Shown here in pieces: positions 17,493-26,531 of a DNA stretch of 64,000 nucleotides (position 1 is its first letter; each line of letters starts with the position of its first letter). The notes below the pieces were generated by a model. The model saw only the letters and a list, made by a program, of their open reading frames with translations, was not told where the DNA came from and made no database searches. The stretch is from ECT2AJA-110-A sp035399845 (GTDB taxonomy: Bacteria; Planctomycetota; Phycisphaerae; UBA1845; UTPLA1), in the NCBI GenBank assembly GCA_035399845.1, contig DAOPJV010000012.1, forward strand, positions 65,097-129,096, read 5' to 3'. The position numbers were made by a program, and so were the translations under genes.

Positions 17493-17529
17493 AAAAAAAG
17501 CAACGGCGTCGGCAGGTCGCCGACGCCGT
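17493..17529 (-). terminator. Rho-independent terminator of the Glu/Leu dehydrogenase gene
   Basis: On the minus strand, a GC-rich stem of 11 bp (17503-17513 with 17519-17529) and 5-nt loop is followed by a run of seven T (A run 17493-17499). It sits about 46 nt after the stop of the dehydrogenase gene. Confidence 0.85.
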
Positions 17530-17575
17530 CACGAATTCCTCAATCACACTTCACGAGGCGCCACATCGCAAATCG

Positions 17576-18778
17576 TCAGATCCAGTTTCGATCTCGCAGC
17601 GATGTGATCAGTTCGTCCGCGCTGACGAGCTGCGCCGCCGTGCGGAGGTCGCACTTGCAGCGTTCCTGTGCGGCGCGGGTGCGCTTCCACGCGTCCGTCA
17701 TCAGCTTGTCGAGGTTCGTCAGCACCTCGTTCTTCGTCGTCATGCCTCCGCTCTTCGAGTGATGCCATTCGACGTAGCTCGCCGACACGCCGCCCGCGTT
17801 CGCGAGAATGTCGGGCACGATCGGCACGCCGCGATCGCGCAGATAGACATCGCCCTCCGCCGTGACGGGACCATTCGCAGCCTCGACGATTGAGCGCGCC
17901 TGGATCTTGTGCGCATTCTTCGCGTGGATCACGTCGCCCATCGCCGCCGGAATCAACACGTCGACCGGCAGCTGCAGCAGTTCCTCGCCGTCGATCGAAT
18001 CGCCGGGGAAACCCACGACCGATTTCGTCTCGGCCACATGCCGCATCAGTCGCGGAATATCAAAGCCGTTCGGATTATGAATGCCGCCGCGCACGTCGTT
18101 CACGGCCACGACCTTGAAGCCCATCTCGTGGCAGAACAAGGCGCCGAACGAACCCACGTTTCCGAAGCCCTGGATCGCGACCGTCAGCTCGTTCAGCGGT
18201 CGCTTCAGCACGTCCTCGCCCAGCAGCCGCGCCGTCGTCGCGACGCCACGTCCCGTGGCCTCAAGTCGGCCGGGCAGACCGCCGATACCGATCGGCTTGC
18301 CCGTCACGCACTCGGGAATGTGCATCTCGCCGAAGATGACGGCCATGTCGGAGGGACCGCTGCCCATGTCCGGCGCCGGCACGTACACGCCCTTCTGCAG
18401 GTCGAGCCGCTTCTGCGCCACCCATTCGCGAAGGAACGACGACTTGAGGAAATGCGTCAGCGGCGCCGGATCGATGGCGATGCCGCTCTTGCCACCGCCG
18501 AACGGCAGCTTCATCAGGGCCGTCTTCCACGTCATCAGCTCCGCGAGATGCGCCGTGTGCTCCAGCGTCACGTCCGGCGAAATGCGGATGCCGCCCTTGG
18601 CCGGTCCCCGCAGCAGACTGTGATAGACAACATACGCCTTCGCCGAGAGCGACTCCGTCTCGGAGAGCTTCAGCCGAAGCGAGAGGATCGTCTGCCGTTG
18701 CGGTTCGGCGAGGATCTCCATCGCCGCCGTCGGAAAGTCGATGTACTGCGCCAGATTCTCGAGATCGATAAAGCCCAT
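17576..18778 (-). CDS. Glu/Leu/Phe/Val dehydrogenase
   Basis: 400 aa, about family length. The N-terminal substrate domain contains GPAKGGIRISPDV and TWKTALMKLPFGGGKSGI with the conserved Lys residues. PAPDMGSGPSDMAVI and TGKPIGIGGLPGRLEATGRGV follow the family pattern. The C-terminal Rossmann domain has VAIQGFGNVGS, and IVEAANGPVT and PDILANAGGVSASYVEW complete it. It interconverts glutamate (or a branched amino acid) and the 2-oxo acid using NAD(P). Substrate cannot be told from sequence by eye. The start at 18778 is chosen because GGAG lies 8 nt upstream, while the earlier GTG contains that ribosome site. Monocistronic, with its own terminator. Confidence 0.93.
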   Translation of the reverse strand: MGFIDLENLAQYIDFPTAAMEILAEPQRQTILSLRLKLSETESLSAKAYVVYHSLLRGPAKGGIRISPDVTLEHTAHLAELMTWKTALMKLPFGGGKSGIAIDPAPLTHFLKSSFLREWVAQKRLDLQKGVYVPAPDMGSGPSDMAVIFGEMHIPECVTGKPIGIGGLPGRLEATGRGVATTARLLGEDVLKRPLNELTVAIQGFGNVGSFGALFCHEMGFKVVAVNDVRGGIHNPNGFDIPRLMRHVAETKSVVGFPGDSIDGEELLQLPVDVLIPAAMGDVIHAKNAHKIQARSIVEAANGPVTAEGDVYLRDRGVPIVPDILANAGGVSASYVEWHHSKSGGMTTKNEVLTNLDKLMTDAWKRTRAAQERCKCDLRTAAQLVSADELITSLRDRNWI

Positions 18779-19004
18779 GAGTTCGTCTCCCACTCCTCGC
18801 CTGAATCGCGCCTTCGCCGTCGCGATTCCGCTCCCGTTGATCGGCGTCCGATGACTCGTCCGGTTCGACGCCCGCCCGCGCGAAACGCGGCATCATATCC
18901 CCGCCTCGCCGAGTCCGACAATGGGCCCTGGATGGCATCGAACAGGATGTTTCCGGACGAACATTCCGACGCCCCGTCACCCGGCGGTCGCGTCAACAGG
19001 GGAA

Positions 19005-19673
19005 TCAGATGTCGCCGCTGACGCGATAGAGAAGCCAGCCCGTCCCCTCGTAGAGCATTTGCGGAAAGACGAGGACCCGCGATCGCCAGCTCATGCCCGC
19101 GGCGTCTCGCGACTGTCGTTCCCAGCGAGGCTCGCGCATCACGATACGCCGATAACCCGCCTTCTCGAAGACGGCCCGCGCCCGAAGCAGATGCGTGTAG
19201 CTCGTCACGATGATGCACGTGTCGTTGGCGATGTCGATGCCGCCCGCCTTCGCCACGGCCGCCGGATGATCCGCCGTGCGCCGGGATGTCGCCTCCACCA
19301 GCACGCGATCCGGCGGCGCGCCCCATTCAATCGCCTGGGAGCGCATCTGATGCGCCGCCGGTCCGAAGTTCGTCACGATCATCGTCGGCGCGTATCCGTC
19401 CTGAAGCAGGCGGGCCGCCTCGATGACGCGCCCCGGCTCCCCGCCGAGGCAGATGATGACGTCCGCCTTTCGCAGTTCATCCTGCCCGTCCATCGCGGCG
19501 TAGATGCGATTCGGCAGCGGGCTGAGAATGAACAGCCCCGTGAGGATCGCGCACACACCGACGAATCCCGTCAGCCGCCGGACCCATCGGCGCACGAACC
19601 CGACGCGCGGCGCCGGGACGCCGGCCGGCGAATCCCCCGCTGACTCCGATAATGGCGTTTCATCGGCGCTCAC
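19005..19673 (-). CDS. DUF218 (YdcF/SanA/ElyC-like) membrane-anchored protein
   Basis: 222 aa. One N-terminal membrane helix (LTGFVGVCAILTGLFILSPL, about residues 34-53) anchors a periplasmic alpha/beta domain: ADVIICLGGEPGRVIEAARLLQDGYAPTM, then VEATSRRTADHPAAVAK, then IIVTSYTHLLRARAVFEKAGY, the standard DUF218 order. Members are linked to envelope integrity and undecaprenyl-phosphate metabolism, without an established reaction. The start is a GTG at 19673 with GGGAG about 6 nt upstream. Divergent from the acyltransferase-FkbH cluster. Confidence 0.85.
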   Translation of the reverse strand: MSADETPLSESAGDSPAGVPAPRVGFVRRWVRRLTGFVGVCAILTGLFILSPLPNRIYAAMDGQDELRKADVIICLGGEPGRVIEAARLLQDGYAPTMIVTNFGPAAHQMRSQAIEWGAPPDRVLVEATSRRTADHPAAVAKAGGIDIANDTCIIVTSYTHLLRARAVFEKAGYRRIVMREPRWERQSRDAAGMSWRSRVLVFPQMLYEGTGWLLYRVSGDI

Positions 19674-19778
19674 AAACGCTCCCGCTTATTATCCACCCTG
19701 AACAGCCGACCCCGTATTTCGTATGACTCTCGAGGCGCTTTTGCATATTGTCGAGTCGTCAGTGGAACGATACGCTCG

Positions 19779-21395
19779 ATGGAACCCAGTATATCGCCGC
19801 CCAACGAAGGACCCAATCAGGACGTGACGCACGCCCCATCGCCATCGTCGCCGGAACCCATCAACGAGACTGTCCAGCGTGTGGCGGAATCGTGGTACGT
19901 CGCCCCGTCCAAGCCGGCGCCGCGCGGCTGGCCGGTCTATACCCTCGACTTCGTTCTCGCCACGCTTCAGCGCTGCGTTTCGGAACCCGAGAAGGTCCGG
20001 CGGACCGCCGGCTGGATGCTCATCGGTCGCCTCGTCCGCGCCGGCATGGCGATCGCCCAGAGCCTGATCATGCTGGTGGCGTGGACGCCCGTCTTCTCCT
20101 CCCTCCTGGAGACATTTGCGCGCGTCTATACGCGCAACGCGTTCGGTTTCTTCCTTCGAGCCTGTTACTGGAAGGCCCATCTGCGTTACCTGGGCCAGGA
20201 CACGATCATCGATCAGTACACGGAGATCTGGGGCGCCTCCTCCGTCTCCATCGGCTCACGCTGCCACATCGACACGAACGTTCGGCTCGCGGCGGGTGAG
20301 CGGCGCCACGGCCAGCATGGTTACATCCGCATCGGCAGCCATGTCCATCTCGGCCCGGGCGTCCACATCGCAGGTCGCGGCGGCGTGCGAATCGGCAACT
20401 TCGTGGGTGTCATGGCCAACGCCCATCTCTACAGCGCAACGGGCGTCATCGTGAAACCCAGCGACCCCGGACAGCTCATCAGCATGTCGCACATGGCCCA
20501 CGCGACGCATCAGCACATTGTCGAAGGCCCGATCGAGATCGGCGAATACGCCATGATCGGCATGTCGGCGAGATTGATGCCGAATATCCGAATTGGTCGC
20601 GGCGCCATCGTTCATGCGGGTTGCGAAGTGACGGGCGACGTGCAGCCCTTCGCCAACTTCGGCGGTCTGCCGCGCGGTCGCCGGATTGGCTGGCGCAAGC
20701 CCGCCCGCAAGAGCCCGAAGTGGAAGCCGCATCGTGCGATCTACGTCGCCCCCGACGGCGGCCCGACGATACGCGAGATCACGGATCCGGAGGATCATCA
20801 CAGCATCGACGGCGTTCTCGACCTGCATCTGGAGGCGTTTCACGCGGGCATTACGACGCGACTGGGGCGCGAATTCGTGCAGCGCTACTACGACGCAATG
20901 ATCTGTGAGCCGGATTGCTCGCTGTGGATCGCGGAACTGGATGGCCGCGTTGTCGGCTTCCTGGGATGCACGACGAATCGGCATCACTTCGAAGCCGCGA
21001 ACCGAAGCGGCGCAACGAGATTCCTGGCGGCGTGGCGATTCGTGACATTCCGACTGAGCCCGATCGCGGTCCTGCGGGCCCTCCGCAAACAATCGCTTTC
21101 CCGCGACTACCCGGATGAAGCCGAACTGCTTTCCATCGTTGTCGCGCCGGACGCCCGGCGGCTCGGTCTCGGCAAGCGATTCCTCGACATCTGGCGCACA
21201 GAACTCGAAGAGGCGGGCCTCGCGTCCTACATCGTCTTCACGGACAACCCCGAGGGAATCAACTTCTACGAGAAGTACGGTGGCGAGAAGCTGTTCAAGT
21301 TCAACATGCGCGACAAGTGGTCGGCGTGCTATCGGTTCAGGGCGGAAAACCTGCCCAGCGCCGACGCCTCGCAACGGGAGGCGACGGCGACATGA
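19779..21395 (+). CDS. Fusion of hexapeptide-repeat acyltransferase and GNAT acetyltransferase
   Basis: 538 aa. The N-terminal 130 residues include a possible membrane-associated helix (MAIAQSLIMLVAWTPVFSSLL). A left-handed beta-helix of hexapeptides runs from about 137 to 295 (IWGASSVSIGSRCHIDTNVR, VHLGPGVHIAGRGGVRIGNFVG, YAMIGMSARLMPNIRIGRGAIVHAGC). A basic linker leads to a GNAT domain at about 330-515 with the acyl-CoA loop VVAPDARRLGLGKRFLDIW and NPEGINFYEKYGG. It overlaps the FkbH-like gene (ATGA). It is probably a sugar O- or N-acyltransferase for a surface glycan. Possible donors are acyl-CoA, or the acyl group on the carrier protein encoded two genes downstream (inferred). Confidence 0.85.
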   Translation: MEPSISPPNEGPNQDVTHAPSPSSPEPINETVQRVAESWYVAPSKPAPRGWPVYTLDFVLATLQRCVSEPEKVRRTAGWMLIGRLVRAGMAIAQSLIMLVAWTPVFSSLLETFARVYTRNAFGFFLRACYWKAHLRYLGQDTIIDQYTEIWGASSVSIGSRCHIDTNVRLAAGERRHGQHGYIRIGSHVHLGPGVHIAGRGGVRIGNFVGVMANAHLYSATGVIVKPSDPGQLISMSHMAHATHQHIVEGPIEIGEYAMIGMSARLMPNIRIGRGAIVHAGCEVTGDVQPFANFGGLPRGRRIGWRKPARKSPKWKPHRAIYVAPDGGPTIREITDPEDHHSIDGVLDLHLEAFHAGITTRLGREFVQRYYDAMICEPDCSLWIAELDGRVVGFLGCTTNRHHFEAANRSGATRFLAAWRFVTFRLSPIAVLRALRKQSLSRDYPDEAELLSIVVAPDARRLGLGKRFLDIWRTELEEAGLASYIVFTDNPEGINFYEKYGGEKLFKFNMRDKWSACYRFRAENLPSADASQREATAT

Positions 21396-23239
21396 CGGCG
21401 TCGACGCCCCATCCCCCGCCGTCACACGCGGACGCCATCAGGATCCTGGACGGTGTCGCCGACGACCCGACGCAAGTCGCCCTTGCGTCGGCCTATCGCC
21501 AGTTCGACGCGCTGGCGGACGCGATACCGCACACCTCGCTGCGGCTTGCAGTTCTCTCGACGTTCACAACGGCGCCGCTGATCCCCGCTATACGTCTGGC
21601 GGCGATTCGCGCCGGCATTCGGGCCGATGTCTGGAACGCGCCCTTCGGCCAGGTGGCGCCGACACTGATCAACCCGCAATCCGGGCTCGACGCCTTCACG
21701 CCGGATGTCACGCTCGTCGTCACACGGCTCGCCGACATCGTCCCGAGTCTGTATGACGGCGCCGGCGCGACGTCGACGCCGATCGCGCATGCGATCGCGG
21801 ATTACCTGAATCAGCTCTCAGCGGCCATCGGCGCATTTCGACAACGCTCCCAGTCGACGCTGCTGATTCAGAATTTCGAACGGCCCGACTACGTCGTGGC
21901 GGGTCTCGCGGAAACGGAGGCGGCCGGCGGACAGATCGATCTGTGGCGCAGCGCGAACGAGCGACTTGGCGAGATCGCCGCCGAGGCCGGCAACTGCTGC
22001 GTGATGCAATACGACGCGCTCGTCGCGCGGCACGGCGCAAGCTCCTGGATCGATCCGCGGACCGAACTCTTCGGCCGAATTCCCGTCGCGCCCAGGCGCT
22101 ACTGGGACTACGCCGGGTTCATCCGCCGATACCTTCAACCGCTCGCGGGCAGGACCCGCAAAGTCATCGTCCTCGACGCCGACAACACGCTTTGGGGCGG
22201 CATTCTCGGCGACGACGGTCCCGACGGTATCAAGCTGGGGCACGACTTTCCCGGCAACGCCTTCACGCGATTCCAGCGCCGGCTGCTCGCCCTGCAGCAG
22301 CGCGGAATTATCCTCTGCGTCGCCAGCAAGAACGAGCCGGGCAGCGTGGAGCGTGTCATCGAAACGCATCCCGACATGGTCCTGCGGCCCGAGCACTTCG
22401 CCTCCATGCGCGTGAGCTGGGCGCCGAAGCCCGACGCCGTCCGGGAGATCGCGGCCACGCTCAATCTCAACACCGACAGCTTCGTGTTCATCGATGACAG
22501 CGCCGTCGAATGCGCCATGATGCGCGAGACGCTGCCCGAGGTCCTGACGGTCCATCTCCCCGATGACCCGGCGCGTTATCCGTCGGTGATTGCGTCGCTC
22601 GACTGTTTCGATCAGTACACGCTGTCGGAGGAAGACAGGCGGCGCGGCGCGATGTACAAGGCGGAGGCCGATCGCCAGCGCCTGGCGTCCACGACAGTCG
22701 ACCTGCCGACCTTCTATCGCGGGCTCGAAATGCGACTGTCGATCCGCGTCAACGACGAGCGCGCCGTGTCGCGCATTGCGCAGATGACGCAGCGCACGAA
22801 CCAGTTCAACATGAACACGATTCGCTGCACGGAAGGCGACATCCTCGCCTGGATGCGTTCCGGCGACCACGACGTCGTCACGCTGTCGCTCAGCGATCGA
22901 TTCGGAGATTCCGGCGTCGTCGGACTGGCCGTCATCCGAAAATCGCACCGGCAATGGACGCTGCACATGATGCTCATGAGCTGCCGGGTCCTCGGACGCA
23001 CCGTCGAATCCACTTTTATTCGATGGATTGCGACCAGGGCCGACGCCGCCGGCGTCTCGGTTCTGGCGGGCGCGTTTACGCTTACGCAGAAGAACAGGCC
23101 ATTCTCGGATTTCTACGGCCAATGCGGGTTTTCACCGCCGTCGCCGGATACGAACGACTCGCTGTGGGTGTTGAAAGTCGAATCGGCCGATACAACAATA
23201 CCCGACTGGTTTGACATCGAGTCGGATGCGGTGGCGTGA
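21392..23239 (+). CDS. FkbH-like HAD-IIIC phosphatase/acyltransferase
   Basis: 615 aa. N-terminal about 240 residues form the SGNH/GDSL-like part found in long FkbH proteins. The HAD domain begins at VIVLDADNTLWGGILGDDG (about residue 257) and includes LCVASKNEPGSV and FVFIDDSAVECAMM. The C-terminal 180 residues are GNAT-like (MTQRTNQFNMNTIRCTE, LSDRFGDSGVVGLAVI, SCRVLGRTVESTFIRWI). Known FkbH enzymes move the glyceryl group of 1,3-bisphosphoglycerate to an acyl carrier protein and remove phosphate; an acyl carrier protein gene follows here. The ATG at 21392 overlaps the stop of the upstream gene. An upstream in-frame start at 21317 is unlikely. Confidence 0.9.
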   Translation: MTASTPHPPPSHADAIRILDGVADDPTQVALASAYRQFDALADAIPHTSLRLAVLSTFTTAPLIPAIRLAAIRAGIRADVWNAPFGQVAPTLINPQSGLDAFTPDVTLVVTRLADIVPSLYDGAGATSTPIAHAIADYLNQLSAAIGAFRQRSQSTLLIQNFERPDYVVAGLAETEAAGGQIDLWRSANERLGEIAAEAGNCCVMQYDALVARHGASSWIDPRTELFGRIPVAPRRYWDYAGFIRRYLQPLAGRTRKVIVLDADNTLWGGILGDDGPDGIKLGHDFPGNAFTRFQRRLLALQQRGIILCVASKNEPGSVERVIETHPDMVLRPEHFASMRVSWAPKPDAVREIAATLNLNTDSFVFIDDSAVECAMMRETLPEVLTVHLPDDPARYPSVIASLDCFDQYTLSEEDRRRGAMYKAEADRQRLASTTVDLPTFYRGLEMRLSIRVNDERAVSRIAQMTQRTNQFNMNTIRCTEGDILAWMRSGDHDVVTLSLSDRFGDSGVVGLAVIRKSHRQWTLHMMLMSCRVLGRTVESTFIRWIATRADAAGVSVLAGAFTLTQKNRPFSDFYGQCGFSPPSPDTNDSLWVLKVESADTTIPDWFDIESDAVA

Positions 23240-23323
23240 CCCCGGCCGACCGCACGGGCCGTCAGAGCGCCAGACACAGGATCCGTCTCCAATGCGGGAC
23301 GTGATGGGAGCCGCCAAGGCGAA

Positions 23324-23569
23324 ATGACCAACGACGAGAAACTCAAGTCCATTGTGAGCGCCATCCTCGGCGTCAGCGTGACGGATGTTCACGACGCCCT
23401 GAGTTCGACGGACGCCGACACGTGGGACTCGCTGAATCACATCAATCTCGTCACGGCCGTCGAAGAGGAGTTCGGGGTCCGATTCCCGACAGAGCGCATG
23501 GACCAGATGAAGTCCGTCGCCCTCATCAAGGCGGAACTCGGCGCCCTGGGAATCCAGTTCGATGCCTGA
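23324..23569 (+). CDS. Acyl carrier protein
   Basis: 81 aa. One four-helix carrier fold: IVSAILGVSVTDVHDALSSTDADTWDSLNHINLVTAVEEEF, where the Ser of DSL (residue 36) is the 4'-phosphopantetheine site. EEEFGVRFPTERMDQMKSV is the usual helix II-III segment. As a stand-alone carrier next to an FkbH-like gene it probably carries a glyceryl or similar C3 unit rather than serving fatty acid synthesis (inferred). The stop overlaps the start of the next gene by 8 bp. Confidence 0.9.
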   Translation: MTNDEKLKSIVSAILGVSVTDVHDALSSTDADTWDSLNHINLVTAVEEEFGVRFPTERMDQMKSVALIKAELGALGIQFDA

Positions 23570-25052
23570 TCCGCGTGAGGCGCCGCGCAACCACATCAGA
23601 TTCATCTGGTGGATTGCATTCGTCGCGGCGTGCCTGCTGTTCGCCGCAACGACCAATCGCGGAGCGCAATGGCAGGATTCCGGCCTGCACCAGGTCCGGA
23701 TCATCACGAACGACATCACGAATCGCTACGGTATCGCGACGTCCCATCCACTCCACTTCTACATCGGCCGCATCTTCAGATCGCTGCTGCCGATCGAACC
23801 CGGGTTCGCAATCTCCCTGGTCAGCGCACTGGCCGGCGCCATTACCGTCGCCAACATCGCCCTGCTCGTGATGCGCTTCACGCGAAACGCCGGTGCGTCC
23901 GCCATCGCCGCCATTGCACTCGCCTTCTGCCACACGTTCTGGCAACACGCGACGCATACCGAAACCTACACAATCGTCGCAGCCCTCCTGACGGCCGAAT
24001 GGCTCTGTATCGAACGATATCTCGCGACACGACGTGGCCGCTGGCTCGTCCTGCTGTTTCTTGCGAACGGGCTCGGCGTCGCCAATCACATGCTGGCCGC
24101 CTTCGCCACGCTTGCCGACGCCACTCTGCTCAGTCTCGCCATCGTGAAGCGCCAGGTGAACTGGAAGCTGCTCTTCGCCTGCGCCGCGATCTGGATCGTC
24201 GGCTGTGTTCCACTGCTCGAATACATGGTTCGCGACTATCTCTTCCGCGACGACCTCGGCAGGACAATTCACTCGGCGCTCTTCGGCGAATACGCGGACA
24301 GCGTTCTCAACACATCCGTCTCGATCCGATCGCTTGCCATGGGGTTTGGCTTCATTGTTTACAACTTCCCCGGCGTCGCGATCCCGCTGGCGATCTACGG
24401 CGTCGCGCGGGGGCGACGTCGAATCCCCGACATCCTCCGACGGATTCTGCTTGTGGAGGCGGCGATCTACACGCTGTTCGTGCTGCGATATTCGATCGTC
24501 GACCAGTACAGCTATTTCTTCATCATCTATCTGTTCGTGGCGTTATTCGCCGGCGTCGGAGTCGAACGGCTTCGTGAGTGGATGCGGCCCCGGACCCTTC
24601 GCATTGCGTACGCCCTGGCATTTGTGACCGCCCTCTGGACGCCGATCGTCTATCTGGCGGCCGCTCACCTGCTGGAGAAGCGACAGTTCATGGCCGGCGC
24701 CATCGCAGGGAAACCCTATCGGGACGGGTATCGCTCGTTCTTCGTCCCATGGGGCGCCGGCGACAATCACGCCGACGTTCTCAACGAGGTTCTCGCCGAC
24801 AGGGCGACGCCGAAGACCACCATCGTCCTGGAGGATCGGATGATGGCGTTCGGTGTTCAGTACGCGCAGGCGCTGCATCGACTCAACCCGTCGACGCGAG
24901 TCGTCGTCGCCGCAGACCTGCCGGATGTGAGTCGGGACATCACGCTGGCGACGGGTCCCGTTATCCTCGTACCGCGAGATCGGGGACATCCGCAGGTTGA
25001 GCCCGATCTCCCATGGCGTCGGGACGGGGATATCTACATTCTCGATCACTAA
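23562..25052 (+). CDS. Multi-spanning DUF2723/GT-C glycosyltransferase-like membrane protein
   Basis: 496 aa with about ten hydrophobic segments. After the first helix, QWQDSGLHQVRIITNDITNR and ATSHPLHFYIGRIF match the acidic-loop and HP pattern of DUF2723/O-mannosyltransferase-like proteins (in which D-S-G-E and HPPG are usual). Helices continue to about residue 400; the C-terminal 110 residues are a soluble, periplasmic-type alpha/beta domain (KTTIVLEDRMMAFGVQYAQ, STRVVVAADLPDVSRDI). It probably transfers a polyprenyl-linked sugar to an extracytoplasmic acceptor. It overlaps the carrier protein gene and ends the cluster. Confidence 0.75.
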   Translation: MPDPREAPRNHIRFIWWIAFVAACLLFAATTNRGAQWQDSGLHQVRIITNDITNRYGIATSHPLHFYIGRIFRSLLPIEPGFAISLVSALAGAITVANIALLVMRFTRNAGASAIAAIALAFCHTFWQHATHTETYTIVAALLTAEWLCIERYLATRRGRWLVLLFLANGLGVANHMLAAFATLADATLLSLAIVKRQVNWKLLFACAAIWIVGCVPLLEYMVRDYLFRDDLGRTIHSALFGEYADSVLNTSVSIRSLAMGFGFIVYNFPGVAIPLAIYGVARGRRRIPDILRRILLVEAAIYTLFVLRYSIVDQYSYFFIIYLFVALFAGVGVERLREWMRPRTLRIAYALAFVTALWTPIVYLAAAHLLEKRQFMAGAIAGKPYRDGYRSFFVPWGAGDNHADVLNEVLADRATPKTTIVLEDRMMAFGVQYAQALHRLNPSTRVVVAADLPDVSRDITLATGPVILVPRDRGHPQVEPDLPWRRDGDIYILDH

Positions 25053-25077
25053 GGCCGCGGGCTCGCCGCAATCCGCG

Positions 25078-25461
25078 TTACTCCGGCTCGATCAGGGCCG
25101 CGACGGCGCCCGCGGGATCTCGAATCACGCAGGCCTTTCGCCCCCCCATTGAGCGGGGACCGTCCAGTACGGCGCCGCCCTTCTCCACACAGACGGCCGC
25201 GCTCGCCTCGACATCCGCGACGGTAATGTAGATCAGCCAGGCCGCGGGCAGATTGGCGTTGGAGCCCCTCGCGTGGCAGACGCCGGCAACCATCTCGCCG
25301 TCGGCGTCCTTCATCACGTGGTCCGAATAGCCGCCCATATCGAAGGGCGCCGATCCCCATCCAACAACGCTCTCATAGAAGGCCCGGATGTTTTCAGCGT
25401 TGTCCACCGTCAGATCCCGCCACGTCACACTCCCGACGGCGGGTCGCTTCGTTTCACTCAT
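25078..25461 (-). CDS. VOC (glyoxalase/bleomycin-resistance) family protein
   Basis: 127 aa, single VOC module pair. GSVTWRDLTVDNAENIRAFYESVVGWGSAPFDMGGYSDHVM and WLIYITVADVEASAAVCVEKGGAVLDGPR are the two beta-alpha-beta-beta-beta repeats, and VIRDPAGAVAALIEPE closes the domain with the typical Glu metal ligand. Substrate unknown; many such proteins bind small metabolites. The start at 25461 has GGAG about 9 nt upstream; earlier in-frame starts include that ribosome site. Convergent with the glycosyltransferase-like gene. Confidence 0.85.
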   Translation of the reverse strand: MSETKRPAVGSVTWRDLTVDNAENIRAFYESVVGWGSAPFDMGGYSDHVMKDADGEMVAGVCHARGSNANLPAAWLIYITVADVEASAAVCVEKGGAVLDGPRSMGGRKACVIRDPAGAVAALIEPE

Positions 25462-25632
25462 ATCGCAAATCTCCATCGCACGCGGCGCGTGCATACAGTC
25501 ACTTCCCCCGAGACCGGCGTTTCGCCGCTGGAAAATCAAGAAATGCTGAAATTGTCGATCCCGGCGTCAGGCGCCCGCGCGCGCCCATCGCCATCCGACA
25601 GCCCCGCAGCGCGCCAGCGTATTGCCCGCGAC

Positions 25633-26427
25633 TCAGGGACCGGGATCCGCCGCGCTCAGGAACGCGATCACGTCATAAACAACGTGCGCGCCAACGGCCA
25701 GTCCGAACCCGCGAAGCACATAGACCGCCGCCAGGTAGGCCCCGGCCGCGGCGCGAAAAGCGAATTTCCCGGCGTCCCAGGGGTCGCTGCCGATGGGCCG
25801 ATGATGGCTGACGGCGAAGAACAACGAAGAGAGAATCACGGCCAGGGCCACGCCGACCGACTGCCGCAGACGCAGGACATCGTCGAACAGGAATGTCAGA
25901 AACTGGATCACGATCAGCCGGAACACGAGTTCTTCGTAGATACCCGCGCCGATGCTCAGCAGCAGGTTGTCCCATTGCGTGCCGGCCTTGAGCATGCCGC
26001 CTTCGCTGACCTTCATCAGGAACCAGTTCAGTCCGATCAGGGGAATCGCCCAGAGCAGGCTTTCACCCGCCATGACAAACAGCGCCTGCCCCCGCACCTT
26101 CCAGGGCTGGCGAAGCTTGATGTGCCAGCCCAGCAGCACGACGACGAGCAGAACGCCGGGCAGGTACACCCAGGAGGCGCCGAAGAGACTGAAGAACCAG
26201 TGCAACAGCTGCGGCGCCGCGAGACTCGGGCGCTGCGCCGAGGTCGATGAATACGTCAGCGCCATGCCGATCTCGTAGGCGAAGATCATCGGCAGGAGGA
26301 ACACAAGGCTCTGGAGCGGTCGGCGCGTGATATGCAGGTAGTCGTCCGGCCACGCGTTGGCCTTGACTCGGCGCGGACGTCTCGTCTGCGTTTTCGGAGG
26401 TCGTCTGCGCTGCGTCGCACGGGCCAT
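25633..26427 (-). CDS. CPBP-family intramembrane metalloprotease-like protein
   Basis: 264 aa. The basic N-terminal 30 residues precede about seven membrane helices. The CPBP/Abi signature is present: IYEELVFRLIVI (EExxxR), FFAVSHHRPIG (FxxxH) and VGAHVVYDVIAFL (HxxxD/N). Relatives are prenyl-protein or immunity-type membrane proteases; the target is unknown. The start at 26427 (MARATQRRR) is chosen over longer Arg-rich in-frame extensions. An AT-rich AATATACG lies just upstream. Divergent from the EndoIII-like gene with about 100 bp between likely starts. Confidence 0.82.
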   Translation of the reverse strand: MARATQRRRPPKTQTRRPRRVKANAWPDDYLHITRRPLQSLVFLLPMIFAYEIGMALTYSSTSAQRPSLAAPQLLHWFFSLFGASWVYLPGVLLVVVLLGWHIKLRQPWKVRGQALFVMAGESLLWAIPLIGLNWFLMKVSEGGMLKAGTQWDNLLLSIGAGIYEELVFRLIVIQFLTFLFDDVLRLRQSVGVALAVILSSLFFAVSHHRPIGSDPWDAGKFAFRAAAGAYLAAVYVLRGFGLAVGAHVVYDVIAFLSAADPGP

Positions 26428-26531
26428 GAACGTATATTGCCTCGGCATCTGAGCGCGTGCAACGCACGCGGACGAAATCACCTGAGCATTCGGCCCGTTG
26501 GCGCCGGGCTCGCCGACGAAAGCGACAACAC

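Larger units (their letters stand above)
16451..17575. repeat. 1.1-kb cluster of dispersed repeats, no gene
   Basis: Contains two copies of a palindromic element with ACCACGGGTT...ACCCGTGG (16613-16686, 17014-17086), copy C of the 32-bp repeat, an 86-bp direct repeat (16748-16833, 17283-17368), GCTTGCCCTTCAAGGCAAGC (17210-17229), and hairpins of the type GGTCCGCACAGCGG. Open frames here are short and repeat-derived. Confidence 0.75.

Noticed and set aside
16451..17575. Insertion sequence or degraded transposase
   Set aside because: Only short palindromic repeats and no transposase motif or terminal-repeat-bounded open frame were found.
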